Source: Agapetus fuscipes (Eukaryota > Arthropoda > Insecta > Trichoptera > Glossosomatidae). Taken from it: DNA of 64,000 nt. Position 1 is the first letter of the stretch. Every line of letters starts with the position of its first letter. Below, in pieces: positions 21,501 to 30,617 of this stretch. The notes below the pieces were generated by a model. It saw nothing but the letters and a program-made list of their open reading frames with translations, did no database searches and was not told the origin of the DNA. The position numbers were made by a program, and so were the translations under genes. The DNA lies in assembly GCA_951799405.1 (NCBI GenBank), contig OX637344.1, positions 15,252,001 through 15,316,000 of the forward strand, read 5' to 3'.

Positions 21501-22618
21501 TTGCAACTCATTTCTTTGACTTATAGGTTGGTATGAAGCTGACCCCTTATACTGTAAAAATGGTTCACGTTACCAATGTCACTCCTGTTCCAGAGAAGGT
21601 CGTCAAAAGTTGCAGGGTTTATGTTCATTTGAGGTTTAGATTTTAATTTGTAAGTACACATTTTTGCTGGCATTCCATGCCGAGAGCAAGGACTCGATCC
21701 CAAGATGTACTCAGCCTTCACAAGAAATGAGAACTAACCCCGCGGAAGCTGAAAAACCCCCACTTCAACTGAAAGTGGTTGGTGTGAGGCCGGCCCCCAA
21801 ACCCGTAAAAATAAATAGGTCCCGCATCGCCACATGCAACCCCTTCGGAGAAAACGCAAGCAAGAAGCTACACTATATGTGTAGTTTATTTGCGTTGCGT
21901 TGCTATGTGCAGATTTCAGAATTCCTACCTCGTTTTGTGCCACCATAAAACACTATACAAATGAATAAATACGTTTTGTTTTACAATTACCTCCGTATAT
22001 CTGTGTGATGTACGTTCCAATAAACAAAAATATGTTATCTTTCCATTCGAAAGGATAAACAATGTAATAAGGAACAAGATATCTTATTCCATCTCCATTC
22101 AAATACAAATATAGCATCATAACAACGGGAAAACAGTTGAAAAGAGAGGATAATCCATTCGTGGCCACAGTATACAGAAACAAATACTTTCTGGTCGGCA
22201 GCAGAGCCTTCAAAACAATCTTTTTCGTATATTTTAAGTCCTCTGGCCATATACTCTTCAAATCATTAATGACCTCGATGACTTGCTTCTTGTGGTAGAG
22301 CAAAGAAGAAGTTTTTAAAATACAAAACGAACTGATTATGACACAGGACATGAGTTCGCAGAAATACAGAAAATTCGACAGAGAAAAGTTTGATAGGACG
22401 TTTATCCCATACAATGATTCGCCTACAATCAAGTATAACAGATGCACGAAGCCAAGCCAAAATATGATTTTTTGTGTTATTTGGTACACGGGAGAATGTT
22501 GTTTTTTTTCTCTGTAGATGTCAGCCATTCCTATAGATTTCAATGTGAAATCTATAACTTTAAAATCATCATCAAATTCCGGATCCTTGGACGGATGTTT
22601 CAAAGTATTTTTATTCAT
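15471..22618 (-). CDS. OR-B: complete odorant receptor, six exons
   Basis: Exons 22618-21991, 21087-20883, 20438-20342, 17699-17598, 16386-16231 and 15542-15471 total 1,260 bp, giving 419 residues plus stop. All joins keep phase (1, 2, 0, 0, 0). Family features: N-terminal DDDFKVIDF; segments 1-4 in exon 1; TSVDCLFCLILAHLCMHFRLL in exon 2; RLVKKVESVFGL in exon 3; GRLIKYIVFLTSCLSQNFMV and SWYGSWLVEE in exons 3-4; SGWTKASRSLRKGIV and GFTRLTLSTFAS in exon 5; and SWSYFTLMRTV at the C terminus. The length is typical (about 400-430). All introns GT-AG; the exon 3 donor (gttcga) is weak. AATAAA overlaps the stop region. It is predicted to act with Orco in antennal neurons. Ligand unknown. Confidence 0.9.
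15705..15998 (+). repeat. TS1 SINE in OR-B intron 5
   Basis: Head gaccggtccgtagtctagtg, box-B-like gggttcaaaaccc, body, and the short tail cagagggctcttg, cagcgctcac, ending in (ATT)n. Opposite orientation to OR-B. Confidence 0.8.
16231..16386 (-). CDS. OR-B exon 5
   Basis: 156 bp, phase 0 at both ends, acceptor tcttgcag and donor TCG|gtaatt. It encodes SGAVKTASFSSGWTKASRSL and the segment-7 entry GFTRLTLSTFAS. Confidence 0.9.
16446..16552 (-). pseudogene. Partial duplicate of OR-B exon 5
   Basis: About 107 bp repeat 16301-16407 at a 145-bp offset with only two noticed differences. It includes the acceptor and about two thirds of the exon (through GIVMLE) but no donor and no segment 7. It lies in intron 4, upstream of the true exon 5 in transcription order, so its acceptor could compete. 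Confidence 0.88.
16900..17160 (+). repeat. LA 3'-end element
   Basis: ccttgacttaaaggttggta start, cacccctgtttcaggg centre, ending in ttagattatagattatag. OR-B intron 4. Confidence 0.78.
17310..17580 (-). repeat. LA 3'-end element, subtype with extended 5' side
   Basis: It carries the (taaatc)n tail at the left and, at the right, the phrase tctatctaaagtcatccaag shared only with the copy at 24232-24507. It ends about 17 bp from the OR-B exon 4 donor. Confidence 0.75.
17598..17699 (-). CDS. OR-B exon 4
   Basis: 102 bp, phase 0 at both ends, acceptor ttggttgttcag and donor GAG|gtatat. It encodes ISPPGRLIKYIVFLTSCLSQ then NFMVSWYGSWLVEE, matching membrane segment 6 and the following loop. Too short to appear as a long open frame; found by completing the gene. 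Confidence 0.87.
17741..18170 (+). repeat. TS1 composite SINE: 5S rRNA head + tRNA + tail
   Basis: 17741-17856 aligns with nearly a whole insect 5S rRNA (gatcaccgaagttaagcaac, gggcgcgg, gtgaccgctcaggtacaccg, gttgttggc). Ten bases later the tRNA-like head ggaccggtccgtagtccagt begins, with box B gattcgaatcccgg. The body and the short (AAT)n tail follow. The same 5S-tRNA junction occurs at 41030 and 62027, so it is one element, not a chance insertion. Confidence 0.85.
18178..18330 (+). repeat. Divergent TS3 copy
   Basis: gtcgctggtatggtcgaggg head, box B agttcgaatcccgc, then gaacctggttcaacaca. Truncated at the 3' side. Confidence 0.6.
18337..18805 (+). repeat. TS3 with a TS2 inserted in it
   Basis: The TS3 head (gtcggtgttatgaccgaggg, ggttcgatctcc) runs to about 18498. 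A TS2 body without its head occupies about 18500-18712 (ccggcaaggtttactcagcc to agttgcgttgcg). The TS3 tail resumes (tgaattattaattgatg, ctggccaggcagaataggtt). Confidence 0.7.
18820..19095 (-). repeat. TS2 head scrap plus TS1 copy
   Basis: 18820-18860 is a TS2 head fragment (tctgagctatcgaccg). 18865-19095 is TS1 on the minus strand with box-B-like tcgaacccccaac and head ggaccggt at the right. Confidence 0.68.
19096..19892. other. Unique region in OR-B intron 3 with a 107-codon frame
   Basis: No family repeat is recognised. The frame 19470-19793 (+) has higher GC than its surroundings and starts MQSRGCNEIAAWRETAEIG. I do not recognise the product and see no domain, membrane segment or neighbouring exon in support. 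Local repeats such as ttcgtgtaggaag occur at 19398-19450. Possibly a fragment of an unknown transposon. Confidence 0.3.
19896..20300. mobile_element. MITE-C copy 1, interrupted by LINE LC 3' end
   Basis: TIRs CGGGGATTCTTAGACATTTT and its counterpart in aatgtctaagaatagccccg, with target duplication TTA on both sides (19893-19895, 20301-20303). Inner arms cgtcggttgagcccacgctt are near-perfect. A 160-bp LC 3' end sits inside the left arm. The TTA duplication fits PIF/Harbinger-type elements. Confidence 0.82.
19914..20074 (+). mobile_element. LINE LC 3' end nested in MITE-C
   Basis: It ends ggcgctataaagaaatcatc then (ATC)n, matching the minus-strand LC copies at 37070 and 51800. CATTTT is duplicated on both sides, which fixes the insertion. 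Confidence 0.75.
20342..20438 (-). CDS. OR-B exon 3
   Basis: 97 bp: acceptor tttttacag, RLVKKVESVFGLILFLNTL and the following membrane residues to AFT, donor ACG|gttcga. The weak donor is accepted because the phase then matches exon 4 and no better site fits. Confidence 0.8.
20541..20807 (-). repeat. LA 3'-end element in OR-B intron 2
   Basis: The (aatct)n tail is at the left, tgaaacaggggtgacattgg in the centre and aacctataagtcaacga at the right. Confidence 0.78.
20883..21087 (-). CDS. OR-B exon 2
   Basis: 205 bp, acceptor tttttcag, donor ATACG|gtaatg. It encodes GWFTTAGVTSVDCLFCLILA and HLCMHFRLL, then an acidic/basic loop ending YHNHLIR. The size and junction phases equal OR-A exon 3. Confidence 0.9.
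21150..21473 (-). repeat. TS1 SINE with LINE-LD tail, OR-B intron 1
   Basis: The tail ctcccgcataggatttctt preceded by poly(A) is at the left; the head accggtccgtagctcagtgg is at the right. Confidence 0.78.
21517..21900 (+). repeat. Partial LA 3' end followed by TS2
   Basis: 21517-21658 is the 5' half of the LA 3'-end element. 21665-21900 is TS2 with an internally shortened head (gcattccatgccgagag, then ctcagccttcacaagaaatg). Confidence 0.65.
21991..22618 (-). CDS. OR-B exon 1
   Basis: 628 bp from ATG at 22618 to donor GGAG|gtaatt. It covers the N terminus and membrane segments 1-4 without the intron that splits OR-A at this region. A conserved K..VIEVINDLKSIWPED motif lies in the second loop. 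Confidence 0.9.
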
Positions 22619-23229
22619 TTTAAACTTTATTACAACTGTTTAAAAAAAAAAACATCTCATAATATAATTTCAAAGTTTTTCTTTAAATTTAAAACATTTA
22701 TTTGAATTTATGTTTTGATACGTTTCATCATTTTAATATTCTCAATTTAAAATATTTAATTCAATATTTCCGAAGTTGTTTACATATTTTAAAAATAATT
22801 TCTCGTAATTAATTTTAAAATGAGGATATTATTGCTTGTATTCTAAAGATAATTTTATTTTAAAAACAGATTTTTATTGAATTTCAATTTGGTATTCATT
22901 TAACTTTCAATATATATATATATATTTTTTAACGAAATAAATAAGAACCTATTTATAAGGCCCTTTTATTTACGTATTTTAAGACTTTTTTGTGTAGTTT
23001 CTTTAAAAATCTCTCACTAACTGCGCTTTATATACGTTTGTCGACTGCATATGAAACGAAAAGTTTAACCTACTTTTTTATTAGTTTAGAGTTTTGTTAT
23101 CTTTTAAAAACTGCTCCCCTTCAGAAAAAGGTAAACCAAGTTACTTCGTCAAATAAAAACGAAATTACAGTCTTATTTTTAGAGGCAAACTAAAAATGAA
23201 TCTTTAATAATCTAAGTTTCAAAGATATA
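22619..23229. other. Upstream region of OR-B, very AT-rich
   Basis: About 600 bp with long A and T runs and a (TA)n tract near 22915. It is the likely location of the OR-B promoter. No recognised repeat and no credible gene. Confidence 0.45.
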
Positions 23230-23515
23230 TGAACATAAAAAGTTCATATTACATGCATGCTCACATGCAAATACGTATGATCAAGCCATATTCATAGTCT
23301 TACCCTGCATGTATTTGTCAGAAAGACAAACAGCCCATGGATGCTAATACAAAGCTATATATTTTCTGAGGTGTCCAAAGGCCTCCCCGTGAAGTAAAAG
23401 CAACGGCAGGACAAAACAAGTAACTCTAAGTCAGAGGCGTGCCCATGAGTCTAAAAGTAAGTTTCTCGATGTAAGTGAAGATCACGTGTAGCGTGAAGAA
23501 TAAAATAATAACAAG
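23230..23515 (-). repeat. R1 LINE 3'-UTR remnant
   Basis: It parallels 24680-24980 (gctatatattttctgaggtg, gcaacggcaggacaaaacaa, tcagaggcgtgcccatga). Confidence 0.6.
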
Positions 23516-23589
23516 AAGAGATAAAGGGTTTTTGTATTGACATTGTAAGGATTCATTTTACATTAGTTGTTAAATAATAAAAAAGAAAC

Positions 23590-23800
23590 CAAAGTTTTTC
23601 TTCGCGAGTTGATTTATCTACTCAAGCGCTTGCGATGTTATCACATCATGTCAAGGGGACACAGCGGAGTTGTCATTACTTTTCAAGTTGATTTACTTCT
23701 TCCAGCGCTTGCGATGTTGTCTGTGTCCCCTTGACAACGCTACAATAACATCAAAAGCGCTCGAGGAAATAAAGCAAGTCGAGAAGAAAGACTTAGTGTT
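23590..23800. mobile_element. Palindromic repeat
   Basis: The left half (ttcgcgagttgatttatcta, aagcgctt, gatgttatcacat, caaggggacacag) is mirrored in the right half (ctgtgtccccttg, ataacatcaaaagcgct, ggaaataaagcaagtcgaga). Borders and target duplication not resolved. Confidence 0.55.
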
Positions 23801-24231
23801 TTATTTAAAAATTATGAATTAAGAATGAATCTTCAACATTTGTTTATGTGTGCAACTTAGATTACAGATTGTTTTTTTCCAATTTAAGCGCCCACCTACT
23901 TTCATAATTAAATTAAAGTTTTGTAATTTTATTATCAAAAACAAAACAACAAAAAAAAAAGTGAAATGATTACATCACAGACGAGGTTGTTAATAATTCA
24001 CAATCCCCAACTTTGAAATTACTTCTTGGCAAACTTGTAACAAGTTTCAGTATCCCCCTCGACCAATTAGGCTCGTTACAAATACGCGGTTGTAAATTTG
24101 TTAACGTTGAAATTTGTACACTAAAAAATGGAGGCTTCTTTTCTTGAACATTTCAATTAAATATATATATATTTATCCTTAAAATTTCGTCCCTTGTCCG
24201 TGCTTGTTTTTCTTTTCTCTATAATCTCTAT
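23801..24231. other. AT-rich intergenic DNA
   Basis: Nothing recognisable beyond a short (TA)n near 24160. Confidence 0.4.
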
Positions 24232-24600
24232 AAATCTAAGTTGCAAAGATATGTATAATTTGAAATTCATATTGAATGCATTCCCACAAGCAGACATGCA
24301 TAATTTCGCGCTCACACATGCCGCATGTAGACCTACAGTATAAAAAACTCAATCTCAAATGAACAAAAGCCCTGCAACTCTTGCCGACCTTCCTTTGAAA
24401 CAGGATTGACACTGGCAAAGTAAGTGAACAATTTTTACAGAATGGGTGGTAAGTCTATCTAAAGTCATCCAAGGTATACTGTAAGAAGGAGAAGATACAG
24501 AAAGATCCTGTCAAAAAAATGGTTTCTACTCGCTACATGCGACCCTTTCAGGTAGAAAGCGGCAAGAAGTTACACTGCATGTATATTGTGAAGTAGTTGG
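24232..24600. repeat. LA 3' end (-) plus TS2 tail scrap (+)
   Basis: 24232-24507 is the extended LA subtype also seen in OR-B intron 4. 24510-24600 carries TS2 tail phrases (ctacatgcgaccctttcagg, gcggcaagaagttacact). Confidence 0.7.
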
Positions 24601-24679
24601 GTTTTTGTATGTCACTCCATTTTTGTAAGAGGAATAACTGGTGACATAATGTGCTGATCCACATTTATCTATAACCTAA

Positions 24680-25029
24680 GTAACATTAATAGGGCATCAA
24701 ACAAAACCCTGAAGAGGCTCAAACCCTCCTCGTACCCGTCCTGTATGTATGGTGTCAGAAGGACCCACAGCACATGGACGCTCATGCAAAGCTATATATT
24801 TTCTCAAGTGGCGAAAGGCCTTCCCGTGAAGTGAAAGCAACGGCACGACAAAACAAGAACCTCTAGGTCAGAGGCGTGCCCATGACTCTAAAAGTAAATG
24901 ATTGGATGTTACTGAAGCTAATAGCATACCTCGGGTGGCACTCCTTGTGGGATTGTTGCTAGATCACGAGTAGCGTGAATAATGATACACATAATACGAA
25001 ATAATAATAATTTAAATCTAAGGACAGGA
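24680..25029 (-). repeat. R1 LINE 3' UTR
   Basis: Conserved with 53765-54200. The minus-strand phrase caatcccacaaggagtgcca and the run gcgtccatgtgctgtgggtc are shared. Confidence 0.65.
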
Positions 25030-25506
25030 TTACTGTGAATCCGCTGCGGATGCAGCTTGGCAAAATGAAGCGCAAAATCGCTCAAAAGCGGAGAAATTTG
25101 ATTTTGTAGCAACAAAGTCTGCGTAACCGACTGGGCCAATGGCCGGCCGTACTGCAGCAAGGAGCGCAACCCGATCAGAGTGTCGCAATGGACAGTACCA
25201 TAATATATGAGGCACGTCCTGGGAGCTGGCGCCGCAAGGGCACTCTGCTGATAAGATGGATGGGATACCCAGCTGGTGTAGTTTGGCTTTAAAGTTTCCG
25301 TGGCCAGTTAAAAACTGGCTGGTAAAGTGGTTCGGGACAAGCCACTTTGCAGCCAAGCGCTGCTCGACGGAGGGGAAAAAAGAGTACAATATGTTGTTCT
25401 CGGAACTATTCCACTCTCGCTGCCATTGCCGTGTCGCGAGGGAAAAAAGAGTGTCTTTAACGGCTTGCGTTACGCGCCCCACGGGAGGTTCGACAATTGT
25501 GGCCAA
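25030..25506 (-). pseudogene. R1 ORF2 C-terminal domain
   Basis: It encodes the region after RT, with WQREW, FFPSVEQRL and a CxC-x8-H-x4-C cluster (CPCGASSQDVPHILWYC) that is the usual R1/LOA C-terminal finger. The frame is shifted relative to the RT frame upstream. Confidence 0.85.
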
Positions 25507-25758
25507 TTGTGTGACAATTGTGGCAATTAAGGCCTCGTCTGAGAAGACCGAAGGCAGCTGAGAGTTGTAGCTGGAGATCTAGTGAAATTTGCCGTGCCAT
25601 TGCCGTGTCGCGAGGGAAAAAAGAGTGTCTTTAACGGCTTGCGTTACGCGCCCCACGGGAGGTTCGACAATTGTGGCCAATTGTGTGACAATTGTGGCAA
25701 TTAAGGCCTCGTCTGAGAAGACCGAAGGCAGCTGAGAGTTGTAGCTGGAGATCTAGTG
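25421..25758. repeat. 164-bp tandem duplication inside R1
   Basis: 25421-25584 is repeated at 25595-25758 (offset 174). It contains the local repeat acaattgtggccaattgtg. The 10 bp between copies (aaatttgccg) are unique. Confidence 0.9.
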
Positions 25759-28361
25759 GGAAGACCCCCGCTAAGACTGGAAGAGCCACAGTGGAGGTCG
25801 TTCTATACGCTTTAGTCATTAGTAACAGAGCCCGTCTCTGACCAGAAAGAACTGCGCGGCGCGTGTTGCCTGAAAGGCACTTGTCCGCCCAGCATATTGA
25901 CGCGTACGCAGCAATACCTAGGAAGACTGAGTCATAAAGGATCCGAAGAGCGCGGCCTTGCAGGCCCCACTTTACGCGCGATAGACGGGCGACCTTTCCG
26001 TAGGCATTGCTACCTCGGATAGTGATCGCTTTGGCGTGCTGAGTGAAGCTCAGTTTGGTGTCTAACTTGACTCCAAGATACACCACAGATTGCGAAATTT
26101 TTACACGGGTTCCCTGAAAATCTATTATTGGGGGGCGCTTTGGATCGAGTATATCCTTGAGGAGGATAACTTCGGTCTTGTGCGGAGTAAAAACAAGCTT
26201 GTTCCTGTCTCCCCAGTCAGCAATAGACTGAAGACATGATCTCGACAGTTTCTCGATCTCGGAACGAGATTTACCTTCTACTGTCAGAAGGGCGTCATCT
26301 GCGTAGGCTCTCACCTCGCAGCCTGGGGGCAAAAGGAGCGACAGAAGGTCGTCAAACAGGATGTTCCAGATGAGTGGTCCAAGAACAGAACCCTGGGGAC
26401 ATCCCCTGGATACATCCCTTTCTATGATTGTGGGGCCTGCGTCAATTATTACGCGGCGGTCTGAGAAATAGGATTGAATACAGCTATATAAGTTGGATAG
26501 TATTTTGTGAAGCCTAAGCTTCGCTAGAACCATTGGCCACCATGCGCTGTCGAATGCGCCAGAGATATCTAATAAGACCGCAAGAACGTGTTTGGACGCC
26601 GACTCTCTCACCACCTGTAAGGCCGACGAGATTGCGTCCTCCGTGGAGACGCCGGGTCGGAATCCATACTGACGGTGAGACATCGGCGTGTCCGAGGATA
26701 GGATATGGGCTTCCACTCGATTGGCCATAAGCTTTTCAAGGATCTTTCCTAGGATTGGAAGAAGGGTGATAGGACGGTAGGCTTTGGGATCAGTAGGGGG
26801 TTTGGAGGTTGCCTTGGGTAGGACTTTAAGTAGTCCCACCTTCCAGCAACGTGGAAACACTCCACGCTGGATACATAAACTAAAGACAGCAGTGAAATCG
26901 CGCGGACAAGTAGACCAAACTTCTTTGATGATAACATCATTAATTCGGTCCGGTCCAGGAGCTTTTCGAGGCTTTAATGATTTTATAATACGGTCAATCT
27001 CCGCAACGGTGGGGATCGTTGACGCGGGTGTATCTAGTGGAAGTGCAGCGACTTTACGGATTTGTGCATCTTCGTCACTATCATCTAGTGGGTGGTCAGA
27101 AGAGATAAGTGCATCGAGAAAGGCGGTGGCTGTGGCGGCTAGCGTACAAGTGGTTTCGGTACCCCCGGAAAGGCAGATTCCGCTGAGGATCCCGCCCATG
27201 CGGGTACTGGATGTCACCATCCGGTATGCCCTTCCCCAGGGATCCGGGTTTGCTGAGGCCGATACGAACTCACGCCAGGCCTCCCTTTTCCGCAAGAGGA
27301 CGCGCCGTTTGTATTCTCGGCGGCGAGAGCGGTACAAAAGTTTCAGGAATTCCGCAGGTGGGACACCGTACGCCGCAGAGATTGCTACAGAGTTGCAGCG
27401 ATCGCACGGCGTTGGCTGTGGAGAGGGTGTGAAGGTACAAGGTGCAGATTCGATTACCAAACGGGACAGTTCTGAGACCGAGAGATGACAGGGGCAAAAT
27501 CTGTTTGCCAAAGAGTCCTGATGCTTCCTTCTGACGTGTTTGACGCCATTTCGCAACCTTGCGAGTTCTTGGTTCCACCAGTCCGCGGTCGCTCGCTTTT
27601 GGAGGCCGCTTTGTCCAATGGTTTCGTTGGCTGTCAGCAGTATGGCCTCCTGCAGCGTATCAGCTGCCTCCTCTGCGTTATCTGTTCGACCCTTTCTAGC
27701 TTGGTTGTCAAGACGCTCCCCGAGGCCAGCCCTGAAGCTTTTCAAGTTTTTACCAGCTGTTCTAAAGTACCCGGGAAGTGAAGTGTGTGGTATAACAGAA
27801 GTTGATGGAACGTGGGAGATGACAGAGAATGTGATTAGACGATGGTCACCAGACGTGGCGTCGGCGTGCACTTGCCATCCAGAGATAGCAAGAGGGGGAA
27901 AAGAGAGATTAGTGAGTGTGACATCTATATGTGACTCTCCTGAAGCGTGAGATGTGAAGGTTGGAATGCTGGCAGTGTTAATCACTGTGAGTTGGTTAGC
28001 AAGAATGAACTCTTCTAGTTGTGTTCGCCCAAGCTCCCGACTGCAGTGGGAGCCTGAGTGCCCACCCCAGAGCTCAGATTGAATGTTGAGATCCCCCCCT
28101 ATGAGGACAGGTTTTCCCCTTAAGCAGGAGAGAGCCCGTTCAAGCGGGGGAAGGAAGTTCTCTGTTGGAATAGAGAACTGAAAATAAAGAGATATAATAT
28201 AGAAAGAGATACCTGAGTTCCATTGAATCTCCACGCAGCACTGGTGTTGAGTTGAAAGATGAGAAAGAAACAAGACTTTGGCCTCAGGGTCGCGCACGAC
28301 CACTGCCGCTTTCGGGGTGTCGCCGAATTCAGCGGTTCTGACGTCTGCGTAATGCTCATAT
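25631..28361 (-). pseudogene. R1-clade endonuclease/reverse transcriptase frame
   Basis: About 910 open codons. The endonuclease part retains GGDLNIQSELWG, SHIDVTLTN and SGDHRLI but lacks its N-terminal half. RT motifs: RKAPGPDRI, YRPITLLPILGKILEK, QYGFRPGVSTEDA, LLDISGAFDSAWW, RGCPQGSVLGPLIWN, AYADDALLTVEG and YLGVKLDTKLS. The RGCPQGS and A.DSAWW wording is typical of R1/TRAS/SART relatives. The last 15 or so codons run off frame at the duplication and stop at 25631. The RT itself is uninterrupted, so loss of activity comes from truncation at both ends. Confidence 0.88.
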
Positions 28362-28550
28362 TTAATGCATTTCTACACGCAGGCACATGTAAGATCGCTC
28401 TCACACATGCTGCCTGTGTACATTATAAAATATGCCAAACCTTACATGAACGCAAACTTTGCAACTATTGCCGCCTTTTCCTGAAACAGGGGTGGCATTG
28501 GCCAGTTTAATGGGGGTCAGCTTATTACCAACCTATTATTCATAGGAACA
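28355..28550 (-). repeat. LA 3'-end fragment
   Basis: It contains tttgcaactattgccgcctt and tgaaacaggggtggcattgg. The (AGATT)n side is missing where the R1 copy begins. Confidence 0.6.
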
Positions 28551-28639
28551 AGGAACATAGATAAGCTTGATTACTAAAAAAAAATAGGTACAGATAAAAA
28601 AAACCTTTAGGATGACATTTTTTTTTAAATTATTTCTAA

Positions 28640-28690
28640 ATCGGGCCTGGGATAAATCGAATTCCGATAATCGATGGTCTACTGTACTTT
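28640..28690. repeat. pogo/Tigger-like terminal remnant
   Basis: tccgataatcgatggtctac resembles the end seen at 36736-36757. Only one end is present. Confidence 0.35.
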
Positions 28691-28713
28691 GATACTTAAA
28701 TAAAGAATACTTA

Positions 28714-28957
28714 CGGGGCTATTCTTAAACATTTAAGACGTCGGTTGAGCCCACGCTTTGACAAACTAATGATGCCTGAGCTGAAAGTCTCATCACAACG
28801 GTCATTCTTACCTACCGAATTTTGGTAATATTTGTATGAAGACTAATCAGCTGTTGACTTGCGGCCATGTTGGATTGACAGGTCTTCATACAAATGCATC
28901 ATTAGTTTGTCAAAGCGTTGGCTCAACGCACGACTAAAATGTCTAAGAATAGCACTG
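28714..28957. mobile_element. MITE-C copy 2
   Basis: 244 bp, ends CGGGGCTATTCTTA and the diverged taagaatagcactg, long inner arms (ggttgagcccacgctttgac), target duplication TTA at 28711-28713 and 28958-28960. Confidence 0.85.
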
Positions 28958-28960
28958 TTA

Positions 28961-29088
28961 GGTCCAGTATTTTCAACGTTAGCATATGTGACTTTAAACT
29001 GATAAATAAAACTACCCACACGGTTGACATAAGTGCGTCCGTATCACTCAGTATAAAGTCGCTATGCTAACGTTGAAAATACCGGGCC
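28961..29088. mobile_element. MITE-D, TA target duplication
   Basis: 128 bp, ends GGTCCAGTATTTTCAACGTT and its complement aacgttgaaaataccgggcc, flanked by TA on both sides. It directly abuts the TTA of MITE-C. Confidence 0.8.
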
Positions 29089-29194
29089 TAAGTACTTAAA
29101 TCAATACAGGTAATTCGTAGGTACCTTAAATAATTTTCCCAAGTTCTTACAAACACAGGGATAATAATTATTAAATGTATGTTTTATTATATAT

Positions 29195-29450
29195 TGTTCC
29201 TTGACTTATATGTTGGTATGCGGCTTACCACCCATGCTGTAAAGATGTGCCACTTTGCCAATGTCACCCCTGTTACAGGGAAGGACGGCAAGAGTTGCAG
29301 GGTGTATGTCCATTTGAGATTTGTTTTTTTGTTGTTGTAGGTTCACATGAGGCATGTGCAAGCGCGAACTTGTACGTGTCTGGTTGTGAGAATGCATGTA
29401 ATGTGAATCTCCAATGTAACATATCTTTAGATTAGATTAGATTAGATATT
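29195..29450 (+). repeat. LA 3'-end element
   Basis: gttccttgacttatatgttg start, cagggaaggacggcaagagt centre, (ttaga)n end. Confidence 0.8.
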
Positions 29451-29682
29451 TATCGGTTTTTATTGTTGATATAAAACTTGTCATGTCAAAAAATTGATTG
29501 ATGTAATTGCTGTATTTATTTTAGAAATTGTTTCCCCCAACATATTAAGTTATTAAGTATTTGATTGAACTGAGTTATCGTGAAGTAGGCTAAACAAAAT
29601 GACTTAATATTGTGGACTTAATAATAAAACGTAATAACACGAGTACAAAAATGAATAATTGATAAATCGTGCCCTTAGTGCT

Positions 29683-30178
29683 TGTTTGTCTTATGCCCAT
29701 CAGAAGTAATTTCATATGAGCAATGCTTGTATGTGTACTAGACAAATGTGTTTTATCTATAATCTTAATTGCAAATATAAATCAACATTCAAAACTCATA
29801 TCAAATGCATGTTCGTAAACAGACACGTGTAAGTTTGCGCTTTCCAATGCTGAATGTGTTGTAGCAAATTAACACCAAACCTCAAATGAACATAAACCCT
29901 GCAACTTTTGACAACTTTCCCTGAAACAGGGGGGACATTGGCAAAGTGAACCAAAGTGTACAGTATGGGTGGTCCACCTTATACCAACCTTAAAGTCAAG
30001 GAATACATATTACATGTTCTTATGATAACTGGAAATTGTTTTGTACAATATTTAAAACAACTCTCAGATTATCGTGTTTTACCTTTTTTTCTAAGTTCAG
30101 ATTGTGTAGAATGTAATTCTGAAGACAATTTTATTGAAAAGTCATCTTTGAATCAAATGTTAGCAAAGCCAAAGAAGC
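29683..30178. mobile_element. MITE-A copy interrupted by LA 3' end
   Basis: MITE-A ends cccttagtgcttgtttg and caaagaagcacagattgagg flank a shared interior (acaactctcagattatcg). An LA 3'-end element (minus) occupies about 29757-30008. Confidence 0.7.
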
Positions 30179-30179
30179 A

Positions 30180-30345
30180 CAGATTGAGGAGATTGTGAAA
30201 AATGGGATATACAAAGTGAGCGTAAAAGAAGAAAATGCATGAAAAAGGTGATGGATATGAATGAATTGAATGAGGTTTGTAGGATAGGAAAAAACGGAGG
30301 CATCTCTGCAGTGGCCCTGGCCAGCGGAATGGCGACAGAGTTAAA
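30180..30345 (+). repeat. LINE LB 3' end
   Basis: It repeats the end of the LB coding region at 32160-32265 (gagcgtaaaagaagaaaatg) followed by the 3' UTR (ggccagcggaatggcgacag) and a gttaca-like tail. Confidence 0.7.
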
Positions 30346-30358
30346 GTTACAGTATTAT

Positions 30359-30513
30359 AACTACAAAGTTAAAATTTATTAATCAGATATTAGACAAACT
30401 GTTATAACGGAACTTAAATTATTCTCGACGTTTCGTTGGCGACGGAGCTACCGTCTTCAGGAGACACCCTCTCTGCACGACGACTGAGGATTAATAAATT
30501 TCAACTGTGTAGT
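30359..30513. mobile_element. 155-bp TIR element with hammerhead-like core
   Basis: TIRs AACTACAAAGTTAAAATTTA and the matching right end (aaatttcaactgtgtagtt), target duplication ATTAT. The minus strand has CTGAAGA followed by GACGG/CCGTC pairing and GAAACGTCG (30427-30460). Confidence 0.8.
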
Positions 30514-30617
30514 TATTATTATTGAAAATATGTCACGACCGTTATTCCAACCTAAGCCAAACGAAATAATAAAACATATTTGTGTATGTGTGTGTTTTTT
30601 AAATAGTTTACGTTTAG

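Larger units (their letters stand above)
24680..28361 (-). mobile_element. R1-clade LINE, 5'-truncated and rearranged
   Basis: From right to left on the minus strand: half of the endonuclease, the full RT, the CCHC domain and the 3' UTR (24680-25029). The 5' end begins inside the endonuclease and abuts an LA fragment. A 164-bp direct duplication interrupts the frame. The 3' UTR recurs at 23230, 53765 and 63060. Confidence 0.82.

Noticed and set aside
26784..27488. Plus-strand gene of 234 codons
   Set aside because: It is antisense to an intact R1 RT frame with all catalytic motifs.
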